Source: Olsenella sp. oral taxon 807 (lineage in GTDB: Bacteria > Actinomycetota > Coriobacteriia > Coriobacteriales > Atopobiaceae). Taken from it: a stretch of 64,000 nt of DNA. Of the stretch, positions 1 to 10,200 are shown piece after piece. A model generated the notes under the pieces. It saw only the letters and a program-made list of their open reading frames with translations. It did not search any database and had not been told where the DNA came from. Each line of letters starts with the position of its first letter. The stretch's first letter is position 1. A program made the position numbers and the translations under genes. The stretch covers positions 2,852,001-2,916,000 of the forward strand of contig NZ_CP012069.2 in NCBI RefSeq assembly GCF_001189515.2. Direction: 5' to 3'.

Positions 1-801
1 GCCGACCGCATGCTTGACATGGGCTTCTGGCCCAGCGTTCGCCGCATTGTCGCGGCCTGTCCAAAGAAGCGCCAGACGCTGCTCTTCTCGGCCACCATTC
101 CCCCTTCCATCAAGGGTACGGTCGACGCGATGCTCACCGATCCCGTCACCATCGAGATCGCCCGCATGGGACAAACCGCAGAGACTGTGGAGGAGCATCT
201 TTGTCCCGTGGTCCAGAGCCAGAAGATCCAGCTCCTTGAGGCCCTCCTTAACACGGGTGGCGCCTCGGGAGAGAGGCCCGACCGCGTGCTCGTGTTCTGC
301 CGCACCAAGCGTCGCGCCGATGACCTGGAGAAGCACCTCAAGAAGACAGGCATCAAGGTTGATGTCATGCATGCGGATCGTCCCCAAAAGGCGCGCGAGC
401 GAGCGCTCGAGAGCTTTCGTGGGGGCAAGGTGCAGGTCCTTGTGGCAACCGACGTGATGAGCCGCGGCATCGACGTGAGCGGCATTGACGCTGTCGTGAA
501 CTTTGACGTACCCATGGACCCCGAGGATTACGTGCATCGCATCGGCCGCACGGGACGAGCCGGAGCCACCGGTCATGCCTACACCTTCGTCGCGCCCGAC
601 GAGATAACGCCCCTGCGTGAGATCGAGTACTTTACCAGAAAGCTCGTGCCGCTCTGGGAGCTGGCGGGCTTTGACTACGACGAAACGCGCATCGTCCCTA
701 ACGATCACCGATCCACCACGAAGCCCACGCGCAACCTCTTTAGCGGCTCGCGCGGTCGTGGTCGTGGCTTTGGCGGCGGTCGCTACGGCAGGCACTACTA
801 A
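1..801 (+). CDS. DEAD-box ATP-dependent RNA helicase, C-terminal part (5' truncated by window edge)
   Basis: The reading frame is already open at base 1, so the start and the Walker A/DEAD half lie outside the window. The visible 266 residues hold motif III (FSAT), a RecA-like domain 2 with VLVFCRTKR (motif IV), ATDVMSRGID (motif V) and HRIGRTGRAG (motif VI), then an RG-rich tail (SRGRGRGFGGGRYG). This order and the Gly/Arg tail are typical of RhlE/CshA-type helicases, which unwind RNA duplexes in ribosome assembly, mRNA decay or cold adaptation; the tail probably binds RNA non-specifically. Which paralogue it is cannot be told from this half. The family call is secure. Confidence 0.93.
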   Translation, partial: ADRMLDMGFWPSVRRIVAACPKKRQTLLFSATIPPSIKGTVDAMLTDPVTIEIARMGQTAETVEEHLCPVVQSQKIQLLEALLNTGGASGERPDRVLVFCRTKRRADDLEKHLKKTGIKVDVMHADRPQKARERALESFRGGKVQVLVATDVMSRGIDVSGIDAVVNFDVPMDPEDYVHRIGRTGRAGATGHAYTFVAPDEITPLREIEYFTRKLVPLWELAGFDYDETRIVPNDHRSTTKPTRNLFSGSRGRGRGFGGGRYGRHY

Positions 802-1070
802 GAGAACTGCGGGAGGCGTCTTGGGCACGCCACCGATAGGCTTCCTTACCCGCGCATGCGCCCGAGGAGGGGTGCCTACCCATACCGGCTCCCATCCCTG
901 GTGGGAGCTACCTTATTCGCGTGCGTGCCTGAAGAGGAGTCCATCCCAAGAGGAGCCCGCCTCTTTGCTCAAGACGTTTGTATAAAGAAGGCTCGACGCC
1001 CGCCTACGATAGACGGGCACCGCAATCGTCCCGCGTACACGCATATGACACGTACCACGCGTCTCTTGCG
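802..1070. other. Convergent intergenic region with weak hairpins
   Basis: This lies between the + strand helicase and the - strand cstA, both ending here. It contains a 7-bp stem (GCTCCCA at 888-894 with TGGGAGC at 902-908) and a 6-bp stem (AAGAGG at 948-953 with CCTCTT at 960-965, then TTG). Both could be terminators for the helicase, but neither has a long U tract. No gene is seen. Confidence 0.4.
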
Positions 1071-2957
1071 CTACGCTCCTGTACGAGCGGCCTCGGCGCT
1101 CGCGAGAGTCTCTTGGCCACCTTCGGCTGGAGCCTCGGCCTCGGCAACGTGCCTGTGGCCCAACTCGGACCACTCGGGGTCCTCATCAGGCAGAGAGCCT
1201 GCCTTGGTGGTGAAAAACTCCTTCAGACAATTGTATGTCACGATGATGCCCAGGACCATGAGGAGTACCGCAAAGACGAGCTGCAGCCCCTTGGTAGACA
1301 GCACCTCAAGAGTGGGGCCAGCGGCGAGCGCAACCACACAGCCCCATGCGCTCATTGCGAGCGACGTGAAGGTGCAGGCAAGCAGAAACGCCACTGGCAC
1401 ATAGAGCATGAAGCCCTTACGACCGGTCGCCTTGCAGAAGACGGCGAGCGTGATCATGGTCATGCCACCCAAAAGTTGGTTGGACGCGCCAAAGAGCGGC
1501 CAGATATTGAGGTACCCGCCAAAGGTAAGCGCGCAGCCTACGATCAAAGTGAGAATGGTCGCGAACCAGGTGTTGGTGACAACCCCCATTGCGCCCGTAC
1601 GCCCGGTCTCCGACGAGGCGGCGTCACCGGTCTTGAGAAAGAACTCCTGAAACGAGGTGCGGGCAACACGCGCGACGGCATCGAGCGAGGTGAGCGCCAA
1701 CGCCGAGACATTCATGGTCATAAACACGGTCGAGAAGGTCGCGTCGATGCCAACGGTCCCCATACCCCGCGCGACGCCAGCGGCGAATATCTGAAACGGC
1801 GTACTCGCGGCACCACCAACGTTGAGGGCGCCGGTACCAGAGGTGTTCATGTCACCGAACATGATGCCCGCAACGACGACGGCGAGCACGCCCACAAAGC
1901 TCTCGAGCACCATGGCGCCAAAGCCCACGGACAGCATGTCTGGCTCCCGGGCTATCTGCTTGGAAGAGGTCCCGGAGCTCACGAGGCTGTGAAATCCCGA
2001 GAGAGCGCCACAGGCCACGGAGACAAATAGCAGCGGAAAGAGATAGTTACCCTTTGCGGCAAGCGCAGAGAGCGTCTGGGACGAGACGACCATCGGTGCG
2101 GTCATGGTGGCCCTGCCGTTCACACCCATAACGAAGATGCCTACGACGGCACAGGCGATCATCGCGACCATCATGATGGTCGTGAGATAGTCTCTTGGCT
2201 GCTTGAGCACCTGGATGGGTACGGCACTGGCAAACACAAGATAGACCATCACGACGGCAATCCAGCCGTTGAGGCTCAGGTACAGCGGAAACGCCATGCC
2301 GAGCGCAAACATGAGGGCAATAAGCACGATCGCAAGGGCGAGCTGCCTTGCTCCGGCGAGCTTGAACCTGCGGCTCGCCCAGCCAAACGCGACGGCGACA
2401 AAGGTAAAGAGAATCGAGATCGTACCTGCGGCACCGGCCGCATAGGACTTGGCGACGTCGATGGTGCCCGCCTCGCCAATGGTCATCTTGAAGGTGCCCG
2501 CAACCATAGAGGTGAAGGCGGCGATAACGATGCAACAAAAGAGCCAGATGAAGAGCAGAAACAGGCGGCGTCCCGTTCTGCCTATGTACTTCTCGATGAG
2601 CAGCCCCAAGGACTTGCCGTTGTTCTTGACCGAGGCGTACAGGGCGCCAAAGTCATGTACGGCGCCAAAGAACACGCCGCCGACGATCACCCACAGAAGC
2701 ACCGGTAGCCAGCCGAACATCATGGCCACGATAGTCCCCGTCACAGGACCTGCCCCACAGATGGACGAGAACTGGTGCGCAAAGACCGAGAAACGCGAGG
2801 AGGGAGTGAAGTCCTTTCCGTCCTCCATGCGCACCGCCGGCGTCAGCGCATTCCGGTCGATGCCCCAGGTTCGTGCCATCCAGCGCCCGTATGCGATGTA
2901 CCCGATGATGAGAGCCACCGCCGCAACGATGATGACTATCAGACCATTCACATTCAT
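1071..2957 (-). CDS. cstA: Carbon starvation protein CstA-family transporter
   Basis: A 628-residue polytopic membrane protein whose hydrophobic segments run through nearly the whole length, with an N-terminal signature typical of CstA (SRFSVFAHQFSSICGAGPVTG around residue 55-75). CstA proteins are uptake systems induced at carbon limitation; E. coli relatives CstA and BtsT move peptides and pyruvate. The C-terminus is a charged cytoplasmic tail. The start ATG at 2957 has a good ribosome site (GGGAGGC, 6-7 bases upstream). The gene stands alone, with converging helicase transcription on one side and a repeat-filled intergenic stretch upstream. The family is certain; the substrate (pyruvate or peptides) is not deducible here. 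Confidence 0.93.
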   Translation of the reverse strand: MNVNGLIVIIVAAVALIIGYIAYGRWMARTWGIDRNALTPAVRMEDGKDFTPSSRFSVFAHQFSSICGAGPVTGTIVAMMFGWLPVLLWVIVGGVFFGAVHDFGALYASVKNNGKSLGLLIEKYIGRTGRRLFLLFIWLFCCIVIAAFTSMVAGTFKMTIGEAGTIDVAKSYAAGAAGTISILFTFVAVAFGWASRRFKLAGARQLALAIVLIALMFALGMAFPLYLSLNGWIAVVMVYLVFASAVPIQVLKQPRDYLTTIMMVAMIACAVVGIFVMGVNGRATMTAPMVVSSQTLSALAAKGNYLFPLLFVSVACGALSGFHSLVSSGTSSKQIAREPDMLSVGFGAMVLESFVGVLAVVVAGIMFGDMNTSGTGALNVGGAASTPFQIFAAGVARGMGTVGIDATFSTVFMTMNVSALALTSLDAVARVARTSFQEFFLKTGDAASSETGRTGAMGVVTNTWFATILTLIVGCALTFGGYLNIWPLFGASNQLLGGMTMITLAVFCKATGRKGFMLYVPVAFLLACTFTSLAMSAWGCVVALAAGPTLEVLSTKGLQLVFAVLLMVLGIIVTYNCLKEFFTTKAGSLPDEDPEWSELGHRHVAEAEAPAEGGQETLASAEAARTGA

Positions 2958-3228
2958 ACGCTTGCCTCCCTCACAGGATCACAGCGCAGGTACGCGGGCC
3001 ATGGTACAAACGCCAACCCGTCACGAGCGCCTCTCTTTGACCTTACGTCGTGGCTCAACAGAGCCGTTGCTCGTTTTGCCACGTTGTTGCGTTGGACATG
3101 GTAGGCTTATTGGAGTGAAGACCACTCGCCACTTACCAAACCGAAACGTCCGCTTAATGCAACCCAATCCCAAGCGCAGGACCTGGTGTTTTCGAGGCGC
3201 AGGAAGCGGGACGCTGGGAGTTGAGGTA

Positions 3229-3252
3229 GGGGGTGGGGATGGGGGGTGGGGG
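3229..3252 (+). other. Potential G-quadruplex motif
   Basis: Four G runs of 5, 4, 6 and 5 bases are separated by loops of only 1-2 bases (T, AT, T). This is a textbook intramolecular G-quadruplex pattern on the + strand. It lies about 270 bases upstream of the cstA start on the opposite strand, so the quadruplex would form in the strand that is template for cstA transcripts if they start upstream of it. No function can be read from sequence alone. Confidence 0.6.
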
Positions 3253-3416
3253 TCCGTCGCCCCACCGCAGGAGGATGGTCGCTCGCCTCGCCACGTCTTG
3301 CCGGGTCTCGCCGGGCCTTACTGCGCTGGGGTCACGCTGCGCTGAGCCAGGGTTACATCGGTTTTTGGTAGCCGTCGCGGGGATACAGAGCGCGTCCTTT
3401 GGTGACGGCACGCACG

Positions 3417-3593
3417 CAGAATGCGCTTTTCCGTGAGGCGGGTCGGCGTTTGCGCAGGTGAGGAAAAGCGCACTCTACGGAAAAGCGCATTCTGCAACCC
3501 GTGCTGTACGGAAAAGCGCATACTGTGGTCGCGACGTTACCAAAAGGCGCATTCCGCATCGTATCGATCACGTAGAGCGCGCCTTTGCGTGAG
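3417..3593. repeat. Copy 1 of a 177-bp direct repeat made of GCGC-type 20-mers
   Basis: This block matches 3696-3872 with an offset of 279 bases and only scattered differences. Inside it are several copies, in both orientations, of a roughly 20-base unit resembling CAGAATGCGCTTTTCCGTGA. Opposed copies can pair as hairpins. Confidence 0.85.
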
Positions 3594-3695
3594 CCGTCGG
3601 GGACAGAGTGCGCCTTTGCGTGAGGGCCCACGGCCAGAATGCGGTTTCCGTGAGGTGTCGGGGTCAGAATGCGCCTTTGCGTGAGGTCCCACGGC
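3594..3695. repeat. Further GCGC-type 20-mers between the two large copies
   Basis: Four more directly oriented units (for example CAGAATGCGCCTTTGCGTGA-like at about 3665) are spaced about 30 to 35 bases apart, joining the two 177-bp blocks into a continuous repeat field. Confidence 0.7.
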
Positions 3696-3872
3696 CAGAA
3701 TGCGCTTTTGCGTGAGGCGGGTCGGCGTTTGCGCAGGTGAGGAAAAGCGCACTCTACGGAAAAGCGCATTCTGCAACCCGTGCTGTACGGAAAAGCGCAT
3801 TCTGCGGTCGCAACGTTACCAAAAAGCGCATTCCGTATCGTATCGATCACGTAGAGTGCGCCTTTCCGTGAG
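3696..3872. repeat. Copy 2 of the 177-bp direct repeat
   Basis: Second copy of the block at 3417-3593, 279 bases downstream, followed by the stop end of the DUF4143 ATPase gene about 125 bases away. A related, more diverged field occurs at 6925-7085. Confidence 0.85.
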
Positions 3873-3998
3873 GCGCACTCCGCGCAACCGCCGCGCGCTG
3901 ATGACCCCCATCCAGCAGGATCATCATCCACATCAACTTCCCCCGATGACAAACCTCGGCAGACGAGACGGCGCGACGCAGACACCAATCGCCACCGC

Positions 3999-5275
3999 TT
4001 ATAACGCCCAGACGGGAAACGCCCAGGCACGATCACTCACGGGAAACGTGTCTCCCGTCATGCAGAGTATGCAGCCCGTCCCGATCTTACGCCTAAAAAC
4101 GGAGAGACCCTCGGGTACATCATCAGCGGCAACGGGATCAAGCGCCCCAAGGTTTCGCGCGTCACCCCTGCTAGGAGAGGCCGTCTTCTTGATCTCAATC
4201 GGATAGAGCGTACCATCTCTTTCCATGAGCAGGTCGATCTCCTTCCCGTCGCTGCTCCGAAAGAAGAAGAGAGGGGCATGTCTCCCCGCGTTCGCAAAAC
4301 CCTTGTACACCTCTCCAAAGGCGTAGGTCTCAAAGATCTGTTCACTCATCGCGCCCACCTCAAGCGCCTGCGGGTTGCTCCAGCCAGTAAGGTATGCAGC
4401 AAGGCCGGTATCCAGAAAGTGCATGATTGGCCGCTTGCTCAAGCGCTTGAGCAGGTTGTTCGAGTAGAGCTCGACCAGCTTAATGAGATACGTACTTACA
4501 AGAAGTGAGAGCCAGGTCTTGGCAGTCTTCTCGCTGACGTCGGCGATGCGAGCAAGCTCTGCGTAGACAACGGGCCTCGAGGTAAGCGCCGCGCACGCCG
4601 CCATGAAGTGACGGAACCTAAGCGCGTCTCCCACTTGAGCGAGGTCTCGTATATCCCGCATGACATACGTGTCGAGGTATGATTCGTATCCAGCTGACCT
4701 CAGGTCCTCGGGCAACGCGCGTATGGCCGGCAGTGATCCCGCGCAGATCCGCCCGTAAACCTCGGTGACGTCCAGCGGCGTGCACAGAGCCGCCCGACGA
4801 GTGAAGTAGTCTGGGCTAGGATCATACGGCTCAGAGGGAAGCCCCTCCATCTCTGCATTGGATAAGCCCAGCATCTCGATGATGCCCACACGTCCCGCAA
4901 GTGACTCCGAGACCTCCCTCATCAAATGGAGCGGCTGGGACCCAGTGAGCCACACGCTGCCAAGCTGGGAGGAGGTATCGACAACCTCCTTGATACAAGG
5001 GAGAAGCTCTGGTGCCTTCTGTATCTCGTCGATGAGCACGGGTGGGTGCCAGCGCTGCAGAAAGAGCGCGGGGTCCTGTCTAGCTGTCTGGAGGATGGCC
5101 GTGTTATCGAGCGTCACGTAGGAACGGGGGACACCACGAGGCGCACCTCTTCCATGAGATGCCTGAGCATAGTGGTCTTACCTACCTGACGAGGACCAAC
5201 CACCACGACGACCTTAAAATTGTCAGCGTAGCGACGCACGAGAGGCTCAAGCGAGCGTCGGATGTACTGAGTCAT
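3999..5275 (-). pseudogene. DUF4143-type AAA ATPase, broken by one frameshift
   Basis: The N-terminal frame (ATG at 5275) has a Walker A motif GPRQVGKTT and ends at a stop at about 5114. The rest continues in another frame from about 5135 downward: Walker B-like LIDEIQKAPELL, the ATPase core, then a DUF4143 domain with the nuclease-like EIDLLMERDG...PIEIKKT segment near the end. Together the pieces make one complete archetypal protein of about 425 residues. The break falls at a run of five G (5126-5130, + strand); one added base there would restore the frame, so this is either a slippage mutation, a reversible phase switch or a sequencing error. Members bind ATP and are often considered toxin/defence or mobile-element related; the precise role is unknown. 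Confidence 0.85.
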
Positions 5276-5619
5276 AAGAAAACCTAAGCTCTTTCTCAAA
5301 TCCGAAGCATACTACCTATTTCGAGGCAATTTTCGAGGGGGTTCGCATGACGAGGCAGACGACCTTCCTCGACCAAGGAACGCGGGCCGCAGACACACGA
5401 CGAGGAGGGGTGACATGCAGTGACGCCCCTGTGATAGCTGCACTTGGTAAAATCCCAGGTCACCGCCTCACCCTGGACGTCTCCGGGAAGCGCGCCTCGT
5501 CGTACGCCTCGGCCTCTGTGAACACCCTCATGAGGGCGGGGGCCACACGGCACGCTCGTGCGGGCCCCGACAGCCTCCGGCCGCCGGCGGGTGGGGCGCG
5601 TCACCCCCTGCGGCCGGCC
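5276..5619. other. Intergenic stretch holding an rpn gene remnant
   Basis: Between the ATPase start and the stop of the Rpn-type gene. Apart from the remnant at 5469-5539 no gene is supported. A GC-rich tail at 5575-5625 includes imperfect dyads that may terminate the rpn transcript. Confidence 0.5.
5469..5539 (-). pseudogene. Remnant of a second Rpn-type nuclease gene
   Basis: These 71 bases match 5920-5990 inside the intact rpn gene at 67 positions by direct comparison. Read on the - strand they give ALMRVFTEAEAYDEARFPET followed by a few residues and a stop, the same protein segment as in the intact copy. The rest of the gene is missing, so this is a leftover from duplication and deletion or from replacement of an older copy. 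Confidence 0.8.
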
Positions 5620-6486
5620 TCACCCCTCCGCAGCGAGCGTGCGCCTGATCTCGTCGGCGTCCACCCCCGCCGAGGTGGCGGCGTCCTGCACGCTCACGAG
5701 CCCGTCGCGCACGAGCCGGACGAGCGTCTCGAGCGTCCCCTCGGCCTTGCCCTCGGCCTTGCCCTCGGCCTTGCCCTCCGCGATGCCCTCGGCCTTGCCC
5801 TCGGCCCTGCCCGTCTCGATGCCCTCCGCGATGCACTCCGCGCGGATCTCCTCTCGGATCTCCTCTATGACGCTGCCCATGTCCTCTCGCCCCTCCTCCG
5901 TCTCCCTGAGCCTTCTCTTCACCCTCGACGTCTCCGGGAAGCGCGCCTCGTCGTACGCCTCGGCCTCGACGAACACCCTCATGAGGGCGGAGACCTCGCC
6001 GCCGTCCCTCGCCAGGGCGTTCACGTAGAGCTCCTCGAGGCCGTTGTCGAGCGCACGCCCGCCCTCCCTGACGACCCTGTCCACATGATACAGCGGGCAG
6101 CCCTCCCCGAGGGGGTCGAACTCGCAGACGAGCGCCACGCAGACGTCCGGGACGTCGGCGAAGCGCGCGCCCGGGGGCGTCCTGTCGGTCGTCACGAGCG
6201 AGGCGTAGTAGCGCACCCGCCTCTGGAGGTCGTCATCGTCGGCGCGCTGCACCTCCACGTTCACGAGCCTGCCGTCGGAGAGCTCGCAGAGGGCGTCGAG
6301 GACCGCCGAGCGGCCCCGCGTGTTCGTGACGTGGGACTGCGGGGTGCTCTTCACGACCGTGAGCCCCCTGTCCTGGAGCAGCACCCCCAGGAGCTCCCCG
6401 CAGAAGGCCTCGTCCCTCGCCATCACCCGAAACATCAGGTCGTCTATGGGCCTCAGCTCGCCCATGTCCCGCCTCGCCTGTGCCAT
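5620..6486 (-). CDS. Rpn family PD-(D/E)XK nuclease / transposase-like protein
   Basis: A 288-residue protein with the start-of-family signature RPIDDLMFRVMARDE, followed by a PD-(D/E)XK core (VLDALCELSDG...NVEVQ; Asp, Glu and Gln positions present). The C-terminal half is charged and contains a heptad-like run of GKAEG units (roughly residues 225-250) before a short helical end (ETLVRLVRDGLVSV). Rpn proteins are DNA endonucleases that promote RecA-independent recombination and have been linked to phage defence. Start: ATG at 6486, with AAGGG about 10 bases upstream; an in-frame ATG at 6525 is an alternative. The GKAEG run is DNA-repetitive and may vary in number. Function in this strain is not known. 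Confidence 0.85.
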   Translation of the reverse strand: MAQARRDMGELRPIDDLMFRVMARDEAFCGELLGVLLQDRGLTVVKSTPQSHVTNTRGRSAVLDALCELSDGRLVNVEVQRADDDDLQRRVRYYASLVTTDRTPPGARFADVPDVCVALVCEFDPLGEGCPLYHVDRVVREGGRALDNGLEELYVNALARDGGEVSALMRVFVEAEAYDEARFPETSRVKRRLRETEEGREDMGSVIEEIREEIRAECIAEGIETGRAEGKAEGIAEGKAEGKAEGKAEGTLETLVRLVRDGLVSVQDAATSAGVDADEIRRTLAAEG

Positions 6487-6924
6487 CCGACCACCGCCCT
6501 TCTGTCCGCCTCCGTTTCCTGCCATTACCATAGCACAGGACAAGAACGCATGTTCTCTTCGATTCGAAGGTGTAGAGGTCTCGTGAGCCTGCGCGGGTTC
6601 CGGGCACTCGGGCATAGGGCCCACGGTGCCGTGGCAGTGACATGACCGCCTGCCCACACGGGTTCACAAAGCTTTATTTATACCATAGAGTGCGCTGCCT
6701 TCCTGCCACCCATCACCTGCAGCTTCGGGCCATGCACCTCTCGTCGTTGTTAGCGCCGGCTCGTCACCTATCCTCGTAGTGACACGGAGACTTATTGGTG
6801 GACGCACCCCATATAGCGTGCGTGATGACTAACGGACCTGGGGTCCCAGCGCCAATGGCTTGGCGGCAACACTTCTCTTGCGGCGCGCGCCTTCATATAA
6901 GGCATCCGTGAAGCGCCAGGTCAA

Positions 6925-7085
6925 ACTGTGCTTTCTCGTGAGGACGCTGAGGCAGAACGCGCCTTTCCGTAAGGCGATGTTACGTTTGCCCAGGTGAGGA
7001 AAGGCGCACTCTACGGAAAGGCACATTCTGGCCGCAGGCACTCACGGAAAAGCACATCCCGCCTCGTGGTGGTTACCCGAAAGCG
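6925..7085. repeat. Diverged GCGC-type 20-mer repeat field
   Basis: It contains GAGGAAAGGCGCACTCTACG, nearly the same as in the field at 3417-3872, plus further units in both orientations (ACGGAAAGGCACATTCTG, ACGGAAAAGCACATCC). The copies are more diverged than at 3.4-3.9 kb. Confidence 0.75.
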
Positions 7086-7207
7086 CGCTACGAGGGACCG
7101 CGGCACTCATCAGGACGGCAAACCGCAGTCGCCGAGAACCTCGCGCGCGCCCAGCGGCGGCGAACGGCACTCCTGCCATGCCGCCCGCTGGCGCCGCCGC
7201 GCGCAGA

Positions 7208-7240
7208 GGGCCGCGCCGGGGTCACCCCCGGGCGCGGCCC
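7208..7240 (-). terminator. Strong hairpin downstream of the SLH surface protein
   Basis: GGGCCGCGCC (7208-7217) pairs perfectly with GGCGCGGCCC (7231-7240) around a 13-base loop. It begins about 20 bases after the stop of the giant gene in its direction of transcription. There is no U tract, so it may act as a transcript end stabiliser or a Rho-assisted terminator. Confidence 0.6.
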
Positions 7241-7261
7241 CAGCGGAAGCGTCCGGCGGCG

Positions 7262-10200
7262 CTACCTCCCCATGGCCTTTATCGTCTGGACGGCCATCTT
7301 GGCCATCTGGGCGCGGGTGGCCGTGCCTTGCGGCTCGAGCAGCCCGGTGTCGGCGTGACCCGTCAGCACCTGGTGGGCGTAGCACCAGGCCACGTGCCCG
7401 CTCGCCCAGCCCGAGACGTCCCCGGCGTCCGGGGCGCCCCCGTAGGCGGAGTCGGGGACCGAGTCGCTGGCGCCCTCGAGGGCGGCGAAGCGGTGGACCA
7501 TCGTTGCCAGCTCCTCGCGGCTGATCTCCCTGTCGGGGACGAACCTGCCCGCGTCGGGGCCCGCCGTGTAGCCCGTGACGACCCCCGTCCGGACCGCCCA
7601 GTTCACGGCGGCGGTGTAGTACTGGCCCGACTCGTTGTCGGACAGCGAGGTCGCGTTCTCCGCGTGCGCACCCGTCGTCGTGTCCGTGGAGCCGGGGTTC
7701 GCGCGCCTGTAGAGGACGGTCACCACCTGCGCCCGGGTCACGCCGTCCTCCGGGCCGAAGCGGCCCGTGAGCCTTCCCGTGGCGGGGTCCCCGTAGCCCG
7801 TCATGAGCCCCATCCTGACGACCGCCGCGAGGTAGCTCTCCCCGCCGGCGCCCTCCGCGAGGGCCCAGTGCCCGGCCGGAACGTCCGAGAATCCTATCCT
7901 GAAGGTGACGGACTTGGCGCCCGTGTAGGCCCCCTTCCCGGTGACGGTCACCGTGGCGGTGCCGATGCCCTCGTTGCCCCCGAAGGAGAGCGCGTAGTCC
8001 GTCCCCTCGGAGAGGGTCCTTCCGCCGAGCCTGACCGCGGGCCTCGGCTCCAGGGGGGAGCCAGTGAAGGTCTGGTCGGGGATCGCGTCCACGGACGCCC
8101 GCGAGACGTCGCGCTCCTCCGGCTTGGGCCCGTCCGGGCTCGGCTGTGGCTTGCCCGGGTCGGGCTTCGGCTCGTCCCTCCTCACGATCCTGAACGTGAC
8201 GTCCCTCGCGCCCGTGTAGGAGCCCCTGCCCTCTATCGTGACGGTCGCGGTGCCCGGGTCCGTGTTGTCCCTGAAGGAGAGCACGTAGTCGGTGCCCTCG
8301 GAGAGGGTCCTGCCGCCGAGCCTGACCGTCGGCCTGGGCTCCACCGCGGAGCCCGTCCACGCCTGGTCCGGTATCGCGTCCACGGACGCCTTGGAGACGT
8401 CGCGCTCCTCCGGCTTCGGTTTGTCGGGATCCGGCTTCGGTTTGTCGGGATCCGGCTTCGGTTTGTCGGGATCCGGCTTCGGCTTGTCCGGGTCGGGCTT
8501 CGGCTTGTCGGGCTTCGGCTCGTCCGGTTTCGGCTTGTCGGGGTCGGGCTTGTCCAGCAGGCTCCGGTCGATGCCGTCGCCCCAGGTGCCCGCAAGGCCC
8601 CTCGAGTCGCCGTAGTCGGCCGACCCGTCACCCACCTCCAGGCGCACCCCCACGCCCACCGAGCCATCGTCCAGGAAGGTCTTGCCCGAAGGCGCGGCGC
8701 AGGAGAGCACGGCGCTTCCCCCGGGGGCTATGGCGGGGAGGTCGAGGGTCCCCAGCTCGCCTCCCAGCTCGGGGTTATAGAAGATTGCCCTGCCGGCGGC
8801 GGACGCGACGAGCCCTCGGTTCGTGACGGTCGCCGTCACGGTCTCGGCGCCCCCGTCCATCGACGCGACGGCCCTGACGGAGAGGTGGGCCGCGCCGACG
8901 GTGACCTCCCGCCCCTCGGAGCCGGGCTCTGCGGGCGCGACGCTCACCCTGTACGTGAGCGCCCGGTCGAGCCTGTCCGGCAGGGTCACGCTCACCTTGG
9001 CCTCACCACTCGCGCCGGGTGCGAGGCCAAGGCCCACCTCCTCGGTCGCGACGACCTTACCGCCCTCGTCCCTCACCTCGACGGTGCAGGAGTCGAGCGT
9101 CGCGCCGCCACCGTTCGTGACGCCCACCGTGAGCGGGAGCGCCTCGCCCGGTCGCGCCTCGGACTCGTCGAAGGTGACGTCGTCGAGCGTGGCGAACCGT
9201 GCCCTGCTGCCGCGCGTGCTCCAGAGCCTCGCCTCTCCCGTCTCGGGAGGGGTGGGGCCGGTCGCGTCACCGTACCTGACGGTGGAGAGGGCAAGGAGCG
9301 GGTCGCCCCCGACCATGGCCGCGTCCCAGAACGAGACCGACTCGCCCAGGCCCGTGAGCCTGACCCTGTCGCCCCAGCCGTCGGACGTGCGCCTCACGCC
9401 CCAGACGTCGCACGTGCCGTCGCCCGCCACGGCGAAGCTCGCGAGCGCGTCGCCCGCGAGGTCGCCGGTGAGCCTGTACAGGCTCGTGGGCAGGACGCCC
9501 TCGGCCGTGGCGGCCTCGCCACCGAGCGAGGTCGCGAAGCAGAGGTCGCCGTCGTGCCACCAGGCGAGCGCCCCGGCGCCGCCAGCGGTCGCGAACTGCG
9601 GGTTCGCTGCATTTGCGTCGGCGACGCAGACGGGCTCGCCGCCGCCCGCAGACGCGTACACCCTGGAGTCGCCCGTCGTCGCCGTAGCGCCGTCCTCGTC
9701 GGTCGCCCACGCCACCGTCGGCCTGCCGTCGAGCGCGCCCGCGGCGAGCCCCGTCACGCACCCGTCGCATCGCGCGACGACCTGGCGCGACCACGCGCCG
9801 CCGGACCTCGCGGCCAAGAGGACCTCGTGTCCGCCCCCCATGCCGAGCACGTCGTCGGCGCGGTTCGTGCGCCAGGCTATGGCGGGGCCGCCCCCCGCGT
9901 CCGTGACCTCGGGGCTCGCCTCGAGGGAGGCGTCGGAGTCCGTCACGAACTCGCCCGGGCCGAAGGCGCCCGTCCGGGCGTCGAACGCGGCGTACGCGAC
10001 GTCGAGCCGCCTGGCGACGTCGGCGAGCGTCGCGCCGTCGGCGATGGCGCCCCTGGCGTTGGACCACGCCACGTGCGCGCCGCCCCTGCCGTCGGGCGCG
10101 AGGCTGGGCGTGAAGTCCGCCGTGCCGTCGTCCCACACGGGGCGCGGCTCCGACCAGGAGTCAGACGCCTCGTCATAGCGCGTCCACACGAGGCGGCTCC

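Larger units (their letters stand above)
2958..3998. other. Long non-coding stretch: G-rich run plus GCGC-repeat field
   Basis: About 1 kb with no convincing gene. The first part should contain the cstA promoter, but no clear -10/-35 pair is seen. A dense G-run block lies at 3229-3252. From about 3410 to 3880 the sequence is built from short repeats and one larger direct duplication (listed separately). Open frames here only read through the repeats. Confidence 0.7.
6487..7261. other. Long intergenic stretch with diverged GCGC repeats
   Basis: No convincing gene. It holds a field of diverged 20-mers (6925-7085) and, close to the surface-protein stop, a strong GC hairpin (7208-7240). A short motif at about 6653-6673 (CCCACACGGGTTCACAAAGC) reappears in similar form at about 62565-62585. 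Confidence 0.6.
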
